11,446 nt of DNA from an uncultured Clostridia bacterium (GTDB taxonomy: Bacteria; Bacillota; Clostridia; Christensenellales; Borkfalkiaceae), in contig CAMWQK010000010.1 of the NCBI GenBank assembly GCA_947176445.1, positions 1-11,446 on the forward strand, read 5' to 3'. The translations under genes and the position numbers were made by a program. This document shows positions 1-7,300 of the stretch, piece by piece. The notes under the pieces are model-generated. The model was not told where the DNA came from. It saw only the letters and a program-made list of their open reading frames with translations, and did not search any database. Within the stretch, counting starts at the first letter, position 1, and each line of letters starts with the position of its first letter.

Positions 1-225
1 AGCGAGCCCCAGCCCGCGCCTGTGCCTCAGGACGCGCCCCCTGCGCCGCCCGCCGTGAACCGCTTCAACCTCCTCGGAAAACAGGTGAAGCGCGCCGTAT
101 ACAACAATCAGGGCTACCCCATCGCGCTGACGGGCGAGATCATCACGCCCGAACTTCTGAACAAGGCGCGGCGAAGCAACCGCCTGTTGGAGCTCACCGT
201 GAACACGCTGACAAATATCTGGTAA
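1..225 (+). CDS. 3' end of an unrecognised protein with Pro/Ala-rich linker and small C-terminal domain (5'-truncated)
   Basis: The reading frame is open from the first base of the window and ends at TAA 223-225, so about 74 C-terminal residues are present and the true start lies outside. A GTG at 22-24 could be read as a start, but the frame is open upstream and nothing resembling a ribosome binding site precedes it. The first ~19 residues are dominated by Pro, Ala and Gln, which looks like a flexible linker. They are followed by a compact domain with alternating hydrophobic residues, containing GKQVKRAVYNNQGYPIAL and GEIITPELLNKARR and ending in LLELTVNTL. This arrangement (short strands, a turn with G-x-P-I-A, then a helix and a last strand) recalls the tail of PRC-barrel-like proteins of Clostridia, but that is only a resemblance and I assign no function. 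A strong terminator follows directly. Confidence 0.7.
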   Translation, partial: SEPQPAPVPQDAPPAPPAVNRFNLLGKQVKRAVYNNQGYPIALTGEIITPELLNKARRSNRLLELTVNTLTNIW

Positions 226-228
226 TCG

Positions 229-277
229 AAAACCGCCTTCCATTGTCCGCAGGGCTTTGGAAGGCGGTTTTATTTTT
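229..277 (+). terminator. Rho-independent terminator of the left-edge gene
   Basis: Perfect 13-bp stem AAAACCGCCTTCC (229-241) and GGAAGGCGGTTTT (259-271) with a 17-nt loop, followed by a T-rich tail (273-277), four bases after the TAA of the plus-strand gene. Because the stem has A's at its left end, the minus-strand transcript also sees a hairpin followed by TTTT. It may therefore serve both convergent genes; the stop of the minus-strand hydrolase gene lies at 276-278. Confidence 0.9.
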
Positions 278-1322
278 AATCATTCAGAATCTTTTTGATG
301 AATGCGGAATATGCTTGATACCCGCGGGCGTTCAGGTGCACCCTGTCCGCATGGAAGCAGTCGCCGCCCGCGCCCGCCCGTTCGATCTCCGAGCGCATAT
401 CGAAGACCTTCACATGAAGCTCGTGTTCCGCCGCCTTCGTCATCTGATTGAGCTTCTCCTCTTCCGCATAGAACGCGGAGAACTCGGGCGCTTTGACGAC
501 GTTGAGGAGCATGTACTCCGCTTGCGGGAACCGCGCCCTCAACTGCGCCAGCACCTTCTTGTAGTTTTCAAACGTCTCTTCCGCCGAGAACTTGAAGTGA
601 ATATCGTTAAACCCGAGATTGATGAGAATGCGCTTCGGCTGAGGGAGAACATCGAGGTGGGGCATAAAGCGCAGCCAGTCGGAGAACTTCGTGCCGCCTA
701 CGCCGATATCCAGCATGTTGGCGTTATCAAACGCGTCGTAAAAGAGCTCGCCGGTATATTCCGTCTTATTCCAGAACTCGAAGTACGAATCGCCGATGAA
801 GAGCGTATCGAGCGATTTCACGTTCTCACGCCGCTCCAACGCGCGGTCAAGCGTGTCGATCTGATCGTCGAAATCGCACTCCATGTCCGGCGTATAGCCC
901 GCAACAAGCGTGGAATAGTCAAACTCCCCTTCATAGTCCGCGACCTTGGTCAGCCCCTCGAAAAAGCCCTTTTTGAAAAAGGCGGGCTTATTGTTCTCGT
1001 TCACGTAGTAGAGCACGCCGTTGCCGTAGATCCACTCCGTCTTGCGGTAGTCGTACTGCCCGATGAAAAACGCCTTTCTGATCCGCCAGAACGAATCGAG
1101 CGCGCCGATCTCGGAGAGCAGAAAATCCTGCCGCCCGAAGCCGAGCTTGTTGTACTCCGCTCCGTCGAAATAGAGCTGTCCGCAGTAGATCGACCCCTCG
1201 CGGTAGCGCACCGACCCGAATCCGTTGCAGGGCTTTCCCGCCGCATACGCCGCCTCGTCGTCGGGCGCAAAAAAGAGTACGCCCTCCGAGAGATCGTAAA
1301 AATGTTCAAACGTTTTCACCAT
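276..1322 (-). CDS. SGNH/GDSL-type hydrolase with N-terminal MORN-like repeats
   Basis: 348 residues. The C-terminal part (about 170-348) carries the ordered SGNH blocks: G177-D178-S179 with the nucleophile Ser179 (LFIGDSYFEFW), a block II glycine near 207-210 (IGVGGTKFSDW), block III G237-F-N239-D240 and block V D326-R-V-H329. These give a complete catalytic Ser-Asp-His set for an esterase or O-acetyl hydrolase/transferase. Residues ~34-140 show Y-x-G-x(5)-G and G-x-G spacing (for example GSIYCGQLYFDG, FFIGQYDY, YGNGVLYY, DYEGEFDY), typical of MORN-like repeats. No signal peptide or membrane helix is seen, so it should act in the cytoplasm. The ATG at 1322 was chosen because AAAGGAAG lies 7-8 nt upstream. 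A 26-residue longer frame would start inside the glycosyltransferase gene with no ribosome binding site. It lies 46 nt downstream of the glycosyltransferase and is probably co-transcribed. The physiological substrate is unknown. Confidence 0.85.
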   Translation of the reverse strand: MVKTFEHFYDLSEGVLFFAPDDEAAYAAGKPCNGFGSVRYREGSIYCGQLYFDGAEYNKLGFGRQDFLLSEIGALDSFWRIRKAFFIGQYDYRKTEWIYGNGVLYYVNENNKPAFFKKGFFEGLTKVADYEGEFDYSTLVAGYTPDMECDFDDQIDTLDRALERRENVKSLDTLFIGDSYFEFWNKTEYTGELFYDAFDNANMLDIGVGGTKFSDWLRFMPHLDVLPQPKRILINLGFNDIHFKFSAEETFENYKKVLAQLRARFPQAEYMLLNVVKAPEFSAFYAEEEKLNQMTKAAEHELHVKVFDMRSEIERAGAGGDCFHADRVHLNARGYQAYSAFIKKILND

Positions 1323-1337
1323 ATTTTTTCTTCCTTT

Positions 1338-1353
1338 GGGGCGAGCCCGCCCC
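1338..1353 (-). other. GC-rich stem-loop directly upstream of the hydrolase ribosome binding site
   Basis: In the 46-nt gap between the glycosyltransferase stop and the hydrolase start there is a perfect inverted repeat, GGGGCG-N4-CGCCCC. In the minus-strand RNA it sits immediately 5' of AAAGGAAG. It has no U tract, so it is not a normal terminator. It could stabilise the downstream mRNA, tune translation, or be a weak intercistronic attenuator; which one cannot be told from sequence. Confidence 0.45.
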
Positions 1354-1368
1354 GTATACCGTATCCTG

Positions 1369-2499
1369 TTACTTTGCAGAGAACTTCTCCACCGTTTCAA
1401 AGAGCATGCGCTCCATTTCGGACATGCACGTCGCCTGATCGAAATTCTTCTTGGAGAAGGAATAATAGACCTGACCGTACGCCTCGCGCTCGTCGGGATG
1501 GTCGATCCACCAGTCGATCTTCGCGGCGAGATCGCGCGGCTTGCCGCTTAAAAAGAGGCTGTTCGGCGTGAGCGCATACCCGCGCGTTGCGCACTTCTCG
1601 GCGTTGGAGATGATGGGCACGATCCCGCACGCCATCGCCTCCATACAGCTGATGCCCTCTGCTTCCACCTCGGCGGGGTGCACGTACAGATACGCGCTGT
1701 TGATGACGTTTACGATCTCTTCGTGGGAGTACAGTCGGAAAATGGGCGGAACGGGCAAGCCCTCCGCCTGCCGTTCAAGCTCCTCTTTCAGAGGTCCGAC
1801 GCCCGCGAGAATCAGCTGTATCTTACTTTTGTATTTGGAGTGTTTGACCGCATCGATAAGCACGCCCTGCGCCTTCTCCTTGGAATACCGCCCGATACAG
1901 AGAATGCGAATGAGTTCGTCTTTCGCGGAAACGCTCTGCGGTGCGAAGATATCGTTGACGCCGTTGGAAATGATGTAGCCGTTCGTCTCGCCGTACAGTC
2001 TCTCGTATACCGTCCGAAGATAGCGCGTGGGATAGTGGATCGCATCGCAGTTCTTATATAATTTATGAAAGTGCGCGTAGGTGATCTTGCTCGCAAGCTC
2101 GACGTGCTCCATATGCAGGTGCGTGGTGAAGTTCTCCGCCAGCATGTGAAAGCCCGCGCTCACGGGAAGGTGCATCTCCTTCGCCATCTTCGCGCTCGCG
2201 ATCCCGAGCGAAAACGGGAACATGACGTGCACGATATCGACGCCGTCGAGGGCGGAGCGTATGATCTTTTTGTTCGGCTTGGCAAGCGTGATGCCGTTGG
2301 CGCGAACGTATTTATTGAAACAGAGAAAGTTCTTATTCGGGACGACGAAGTACCCCTCGCGCCCCTTCTTATCCTGATCGGCACACAAAACTCTTACGGT
2401 GTGCCCCCGCTCTTTCAAGTAGCCGATGAGATTGTTGGCGGCGATCGTAGATCCGTTGTTTGCCTTTCCCAGAACGTCACATACAACCGTGATGACCAT
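1369..2499 (-). CDS. Glycosyltransferase family 4 (GT-B fold), glycolipid-synthase-like
   Basis: 376 residues, a usual size for GT4 enzymes. The N-terminal Rossmann domain begins MVITVVCDVLGKANNGST, the acceptor-side glycine/asparagine loop. Residues ~114-124 (SAGFHMLAENF) and ~153-160 (AIHYPTRY) match the pattern of retaining glucosyltransferases that act on diacylglycerol. The C-terminal nucleotide-sugar domain has G203-R-Y-S-K-E-K (donor phosphate contacts) and the E-x7-E signature E279/E287 (EAEGISCMEAMACG). No transmembrane helix is seen, so like its relatives it probably works at the cytoplasmic face of the membrane with a UDP- or GDP-sugar. The exact donor and acceptor cannot be fixed. 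Lipid-anchor or membrane glycolipid synthesis is the best guess, and transfer onto another envelope glycan is the alternative. It is first in a two-gene unit with the SGNH hydrolase. The start at 2499 has AAAAGGA about 10 nt upstream and a strong promoter 30 nt upstream. Confidence 0.88.
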   Translation of the reverse strand: MVITVVCDVLGKANNGSTIAANNLIGYLKERGHTVRVLCADQDKKGREGYFVVPNKNFLCFNKYVRANGITLAKPNKKIIRSALDGVDIVHVMFPFSLGIASAKMAKEMHLPVSAGFHMLAENFTTHLHMEHVELASKITYAHFHKLYKNCDAIHYPTRYLRTVYERLYGETNGYIISNGVNDIFAPQSVSAKDELIRILCIGRYSKEKAQGVLIDAVKHSKYKSKIQLILAGVGPLKEELERQAEGLPVPPIFRLYSHEEIVNVINSAYLYVHPAEVEAEGISCMEAMACGIVPIISNAEKCATRGYALTPNSLFLSGKPRDLAAKIDWWIDHPDEREAYGQVYYSFSKKNFDQATCMSEMERMLFETVEKFSAK

Positions 2500-2528
2500 C
2501 TTTCGTTTTTCCTTTTGTTTTTTTCACT

Positions 2529-2557
2529 ATGATAGCAATCAATTTGGAAATTGTCAA
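2529..2557 (-). promoter_or_regulatory. Sigma-A-type promoter of the glycosyltransferase-hydrolase operon
   Basis: On the minus strand, -35 TTGACA (2552-2557), a 17-bp spacer, then -10 TATCAT (2529-2534). Transcription would start near 2522, giving a leader of roughly 23 nt before the ATG at 2499. The -35 box lies only 16 nt beyond the stop codon of the upstream membrane protein gene, and no terminator hairpin separates the two. Readthrough from that gene is therefore also likely. Confidence 0.8.
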
Positions 2558-2573
2558 CCGTGCAAATAATTTT

Positions 2574-3437
2574 TTATTCCTCTCCGCGCTCGACCGTGTC
2601 CGTTGTTTCCTCTGCGGGGGCGGGTACAATAAAGTCGGGTGCTTCGCGCAGGCGCGTGCGGTTGACCTCTGCAATGCGCTCGGTGAAGGATACCTTCCCG
2701 CGCTTTTTGAGATCCTCCGTAAACCGTGCCGTGACGAAGAGATAGATACAGAAGATGGGCACTGCGCCGAGGTTGGTTTCGAGCAGCGAATTGACGACGA
2801 GCGTCATCAGCTTATCGCCCATCGAGACGATCTCCGCCGAACGGATCCCGCCGATGAGGAGCGAGAACTCCCAGGCGAACTGCACCGAAATGCCGATGAT
2901 GAGAAGATACAGAAGCGGGAAACGCTTCTCCTTCTTCTTTTGCAGGAGATTGTACACGATCGCCGCGGCGTACGATACGAACAGGATGATCGCCATCGCG
3001 CCGTGGTACGCGCCCGTGGTGCGCTGGATTTTGATGGGCGTGAGCGAGGAACCGAACGAGCTCGCCATGAGCGGCGCGCAGATCCACCAGAGCACGATAA
3101 GCAGCGTCCACTCAAACAGCCGCTTATCCTTCGCCATCCACAGCCAGATCCAGGCAAAGTTGGTGATGCCGTAGCTCATGCTCATCCACAAAAGCACCCA
3201 GAACAGGCTGCCGCCCTCGATGGAGCGGGTGCCGAGCGCGAGATGGAAAATCCCGTAATCGACAATCATATACAGCACGCCGCCCGCAAGCGCGAACAGC
3301 AGCGTGAGATACTTCTTGCGGAAGATGAGCAGTCCGCAGAAGAAGACGAGAAAGACGATATCCAGATAGATATACAGCGGATTGAACACGCGCTGCGCCA
3401 CGATCTCCGTTGAGGCAGCCGCCAGATTAGTGAGCAT
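2574..3437 (-). CDS. Seven-helix integral membrane protein of unknown function
   Basis: 287 residues with about seven hydrophobic segments by inspection: ~21-39, 43-66, 77-101, 107-128, 144-165, 173-196 and 208-236. A charged cytoplasmic-type tail follows (237-287) with basic residues near 244-264 and an acidic, Thr/Glu-rich end. Segments 3 and 4 are unusually rich in Trp and Met (WIWLWMAK, LWWICAPLM). Basic clusters after segments 1 and 5 (RKK, QKKKEKR) suggest cytoplasmic loops, consistent with the N terminus outside and the C terminus inside. I recognise no transporter, sensor or enzyme signature, so this is a named unknown. The start at 3437 is supported by AAAGGAGAA six nt upstream and by its own promoter. 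The stop is TAA at 2574-2576. Confidence 0.8.
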   Translation of the reverse strand: MLTNLAAASTEIVAQRVFNPLYIYLDIVFLVFFCGLLIFRKKYLTLLFALAGGVLYMIVDYGIFHLALGTRSIEGGSLFWVLLWMSMSYGITNFAWIWLWMAKDKRLFEWTLLIVLWWICAPLMASSFGSSLTPIKIQRTTGAYHGAMAIILFVSYAAAIVYNLLQKKKEKRFPLLYLLIIGISVQFAWEFSLLIGGIRSAEIVSMGDKLMTLVVNSLLETNLGAVPIFCIYLFVTARFTEDLKKRGKVSFTERIAEVNRTRLREAPDFIVPAPAEETTDTVERGEE

Positions 3438-3466
3438 AGTTTCTCCTTTTCGCTTGCTTTTGTTTT

Positions 3467-3496
3467 ATTGTAACGGAATTGCCCCGCGATTGTCAA
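3467..3496 (-). promoter_or_regulatory. Sigma-A-type promoter of the seven-helix membrane protein gene
   Basis: On the minus strand, -35 TTGACA (3491-3496), an 18-bp spacer, then -10 TACAAT (3467-3472). Start of transcription is expected near 3460, about 23 nt before the ATG at 3437. The -35 hexamer lies across the loop and one arm of a perfect inverted repeat (3480-3510), which is described separately. Confidence 0.72.
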
Positions 3497-3510
3497 ACAA
3501 TCGCGGGGCA
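3480..3510. repeat. Perfect 13-bp inverted repeat overlapping the -35 box
   Basis: TGCCCCGCGATTG (3480-3492), loop of five (3493-3497), CAATCGCGGGGCA (3498-3510). It lies 32 nt past the stop of the three-helix membrane protein gene, where a terminator would be expected. However, neither strand has a run of T directly after the stem (ATTCC on the minus strand, GGAAACTG on the plus strand). It may be a U-tract-less terminator or processing hairpin of that gene. It may also be a protein-binding site, since it covers the -35 TTGACA of the next gene. Confidence 0.7.
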
Positions 3511-3542
3511 GGAAACTGTTTTTTATTCAAAACAGACGCTCG

Positions 3543-4160
3543 TTATAGCTGATACTTTGCCGTAAGTTTGAGAATGGATGCAAGGCAATCGTTGAGAGCG
3601 CGGAGCTCGCTCTCGCTGAGGGCGCGGTTGCGGTATCCGTCGAGCCGGTGAGAGAGCATGTCCGCCTCTAAGCGGTCGCTCGCGGCGAGCTTTGCGGAGA
3701 GCAGCTTTTCGAGGAGTTCCGTGGCGTGCTTCAACCTCAAACTCCCGTCCCCCAAAGTGCGCACCTCTTCCTCGTCGAAACAGCACACCTTGGGGGGATA
3801 CTCTTTCTGCGGTGCAGTGTTTGCGGGATGGTCAAGGTCGAGATGAAATTTTTCGTACATCTTGTCCGCCTTCGACTTCTTGTGCCGCTTGGGAAACCTG
3901 ATATAGAAGAGCGGAAAAAGGATCGCCGCCTCGACAAAGTACAGCGACAGACACACCGCCGCCGCGCGCATGTTCCCCTCGCACACGGCGAAAAAGAGCT
4001 CGCCCGCACCGAAGAATAAAACGGTCGCGGCATAAAACTTCTTGCCCCCCGCAAGGGCGAGGATAAGCCCGCAAAGCAGAAGAAGTGCGGGGCAGAGCAG
4101 ATAGGACACAGCGTCGGGCAAGTGCGCAACGCTATCTGCCATTTTTAAGATAACTTCCAT
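3543..4160 (-). CDS. Three-helix membrane protein with cytoplasmic C-terminal region, unknown function
   Basis: 205 residues. Hydrophobic segments are seen at about 19-38, 43-60 and 64-88, the last ending in a strongly basic stretch (RFPKRHKKSKADK, ~88-100) that should be cytoplasmic. Residues ~101-140 look extended and include Cys126-Cys127. Residues ~140-203 are predicted to be mainly helical, rich in Leu, Glu, Lys and Ala (LLEKLLSAKLAASDRLEADM and onward) and could form a helical hairpin or short coiled coil. No known family is recognised. The ATG at 4160 is preceded by GGGAGG at an unusually long distance (14 nt), with no ATG, GTG or TTG between. An internal Met at residue 7 has no better site. 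It stands between addA and the seven-helix membrane protein, and whether it is linked to either is unclear. Confidence 0.7.
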   Translation of the reverse strand: MEVILKMADSVAHLPDAVSYLLCPALLLLCGLILALAGGKKFYAATVLFFGAGELFFAVCEGNMRAAAVCLSLYFVEAAILFPLFYIRFPKRHKKSKADKMYEKFHLDLDHPANTAPQKEYPPKVCCFDEEEVRTLGDGSLRLKHATELLEKLLSAKLAASDRLEADMLSHRLDGYRNRALSESELRALNDCLASILKLTAKYQL

Positions 4161-4301
4161 AAATAAACTTACGACCTCCCGCCGCCTCGTTCGCGGCGTG
4201 TTGTTTTTAGAAAAGAAATTCAGGTATGATTATATGCGCAAGCGCGCCCGGCGCGCGATCAACTTTTGTCGAATGACGCAGACCTTTGTCGTGTAGCGCC
4301 C
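4161..4301. other. Intergenic region between addA and the three-helix membrane protein: weak promoter and GC palindrome
   Basis: 141 bp without a gene. On the minus strand a perfect TATAAT (4229-4234) could be the -10 box for the gene starting at 4160, but no good -35 lies at 16-18 bp. The nearest TTGATC (4257-4262) is 22 bp away, so the promoter call is tentative. A GC-only palindrome, GCGCGC-CCG-GCGCGC (4242-4256), lies just upstream of this -10 box and 46 bp past the addA stop. It lacks a T tail. Two copies of TTTGTCG occur on the plus strand within ~4265-4292. Confidence 0.4.
4180..4198 (-). other. Leader stem-loop abutting the ribosome binding site of the three-helix membrane protein
   Basis: On the minus strand, CGCCGC-N7-GCGGCG. 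Its 3' arm ends exactly at the first G of the GGGAGG ribosome binding site (4175-4180). The stem is fully GC and has no U tract, so it is not a terminator for this strand. It could restrict ribosome access or help compensate for the long 14-nt spacing to the ATG. Confidence 0.4.
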
Positions 4302-7300
4302 TCAATCCATCGGGATCTCGCGGCACTGCAAGATGTTGACGATGACGGCCCTTACCGTCCGCTCGTCGATTTTGAGAATGCGCGCGACCGCCTTTTTATA
4401 GAGCGCGATCTGCGGCGCATAGTCGCGACGGATACGCGCATCGTCGTGCGAGGAGAACTTATAGTCGATGATCGTCGTCCCGTCCTTTCCTTCGGCGAGA
4501 AGATCGATCGCGCCCTGAAAGACGACCTCGTCCCGCGCCGCCGTCTCGAACACTTCCGAGGCGGGCAAAGACACGAGGAACTGCTGTTCGCGGCGCAGCG
4601 TTTTTCCGGCAAGCGCCGCAAGGCAGGGAATGCGCAAAATCGCGTCGAGCTTCTCCTTATCGATGAGCGCTGCCTGTTCGGGCGTGAGGAGATTCTCCCT
4701 CATCATGCGGTCAAATTCCTCTCCCGCGTTTTTTGCAAAATCGACGTGCTCTAAGAAGATGTGATAGGCGGTACCCGTGTCTGCGGTGGGCGCGCCTTCT
4801 GCGCTCCGTACCCCGTACATGGTGGGCTCTTCCGTATTATGCTTTGATGCGGACACGGTAGCCTCTTCCGTACGTCTCTTATTGCCCGTTACCTCGTACA
4901 CGGTAGGCACGTAACTCTTTCGCATGAGCTCGGTTGCCGAGCTCTTAACGGGGAGCAGCGTACTCTCGCCGTGGGCATACCCATGTCCGAGGACGGAGAG
5001 GATCTTTAAGCGCAATTTCTCGTCCCCGTGCGCTTCAAGCGCGTGACGGGAGAGCGGGCTCTTTTCCTCTGCCGTCTCCTCTTTGAACTTGCGGCTAACC
5101 TCGGCAAAATCGAAGAAGTCAGAGAAGCGATTTGCAAAGCGCGGCGAGACGGCGCGGGTGCAATCCCCGAAGAAGAGGTGCAGCCGATACATGGCGCGCG
5201 TCATGGCGACGTAGAGAAGATTGAGCTCCTGTTTGAGTTCTTCCCCCTCTTCGTACACGGCAGCCGCGCGGCGGAGCACCGTTTCGTAGACGAGCTTCTT
5301 TTCAACGTCGAAGCTGCGCGGCGCAAGGCGGAATTTTTCGGTGTACACCACCTCGCCGTGCTCCGCACCGTGGAAGGGCGCGTCGAGCCCTGCGAGCATG
5401 ACGATGGGATATTCGAGCCCCTTGGACGCGTGCATGGTGAGCACCTTGACGGCGTTCTCTCCGCCGCCCTCCGAGAAGTCGATCTTGTAGTCGCTCCGCG
5501 CCAGGCGGGATAAAAACGCGTGGACGCTCCCCTCCGCCTCGGCGACGATTTTACGAACGCGCATGAGCCGCCTTGTCCCGTTCTCCCGTGCGGCGATCTC
5601 CGTCTCCAGCCCCATCGACAGGAGCTTCAAGAGGGTATCTCTCGCCGTGGAGACGCCGGCATACAGCCGAAGATTTTCCGCAAGTGCGAAAAAAGTTTTT
5701 AACTTTGCCGAGAGTTCGTCGCCCATCTTCTGCGCATAGGACGTGCACGCCGCGCGGAAGGTGGGCGCGGACGGGAAGCGCAGGCGCACTTTCGTGAGGT
5801 CCTCCTCCGTAAAGCCGCCGACGGAAGAGAGCATCGCGCCCGCGAGCGGGATATCCTGCTCCGTATTGTCGAGATAGGAGAGCCAGTCGAGGGCGAGCCG
5901 CGCCTCCCAGAAGTCGAACACGTTCACCTTCGCCGCCGTGGTCACGGGAATGCCGCGGCGCGCAAGGGCGGCAACGACCTTCTCCATATCCCCCGTGTTC
6001 TTTCTCACGAGCACGGCGATATTGCCCCAGTCCGCCTTTTTGATAACACCTGCGTCCGCATCGAAGAAGTCGCTTCCGTACTCCTCCGCGATCGCCTGCG
6101 CAATGCGCTCCGCCTGCGCGTCCACTTCCGTCCTGCCCGAGGCTTCGAGCACCGAATAGACGCCCGTGGGCGGCTCCTTCTCCTTTTTCTCCTTGGGGAT
6201 ATAGTGATAGACCGTCTCCCCGTCGTGACCCAAATACCGCTCGCTCCCGAGCATGAGAGCGCTCGCATAGTCGATGTCCGCCGTGTCCTTCGTCATCGCC
6301 GTGGAAAAGACGGCATTGACCGCGTCAAGCACGCCCATGCCGCTGCGGAAGTTTCTGGTAAGCAGAAGCGAATGCTCGAACTCCTGCGTCTTTTTCGCAA
6401 AGTACGCCGAGCGGCTGCCGCGGAACCCGTAGATGGATTGCTTCATGTCGCCGACGAGGAAGACGTTCTCGCCGCTGATCTGCGTGAGGATGGCTTCCTG
6501 CATGGGGTTGACGTCCTGATACTCGTCGACAAACACAAACCTGTATTTATCCTTGACCGCCGCAAGCGCATCGGGGTTTTGCAGAATTTCAAACGCGACG
6601 TGTTCGAGATCGTCGTAGTCTAAAACGCCCGCCTCCTTTTTCAGCCGCGTATACGCCTCGTCGTATTTCAAGGTAAGCGCGGCGAGCGCCGCCGCCCGCT
6701 TCTGCCCGTCGAGATAGCGGGCGTATTCCACGTCGCGCGGCTCGTACTTTTTCAGCTCCTTATAGAGATCCTTGATCCCCGCCGAGAGCGCGGAGAGTTT
6801 TTTGAGGTGTTTGAGCGTCTCCCCCGTCGCCTTCGTCGCGGGCGGGCAACTCGGAATGGGCAAAAGCTCTTCGGACTTTGCCGCCATTTTGAAAAGATCG
6901 CGCTCGTCCGTGAGCAGCTTTGCCGCGAGCATGATGCCCTTACACACGTTCTGCGCCCGCGCGTTCCCGTCCGCGAAAAAGTCGAACTCCTCTTCCGCGC
7001 AGTCGAAGTAGAACTGCGCCCGCGCGCCGATATCCTGCGCAAGGTACGCGCACACGCCGTCAAAGTTGTCTGTACCCGCCACAGTGAGCGTTTCGCGATA
7101 GTCCTTCTCCCCGCGCACCGCGCCGTAAATGTCCCTTACGATCTCGCGCAGCTTATCGTCCTTCTTGCGCCTGAAATACACGGCGAGTAGGTCGAAAAGC
7201 TCCGCGCTGCTCTCCTCGTAGAGCGCCTCGAACACCTCGTCCATCGCCCGCCCGGAAAGAGCCTTGCCGTCGGGATCGTCGGGCGAGATGACGCGGAAGG

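Noticed and set aside
1323..1400. 26-residue N-terminal extension of the SGNH hydrolase
   Set aside because: It would start inside the glycosyltransferase gene and read through the hairpin and ribosome binding site that clearly serve the ATG at 1322; the residues look non-coding (Arg/Gly/Ser-rich).
243..1571. Plus-strand open frame of 442 codons opposite the hydrolase and glycosyltransferase genes
   Set aside because: Arg/Leu/Val-rich composition typical of the antisense of a GC-rich gene, no ribosome binding site, begins inside the terminator hairpin, and both minus-strand genes beneath it have clear families.
2529..3413. Plus-strand open frame of 294 codons opposite the seven-helix membrane protein
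   Set aside because: Composition is that of an antisense shadow (runs of Arg/Glu/His/Asp). The minus-strand frame has real membrane helices, a promoter and a ribosome binding site.
4242..4256. GC palindrome downstream of addA as an intrinsic terminator
   Set aside because: No T run follows on either strand, so it does not meet the usual form; kept only as a noted palindrome.
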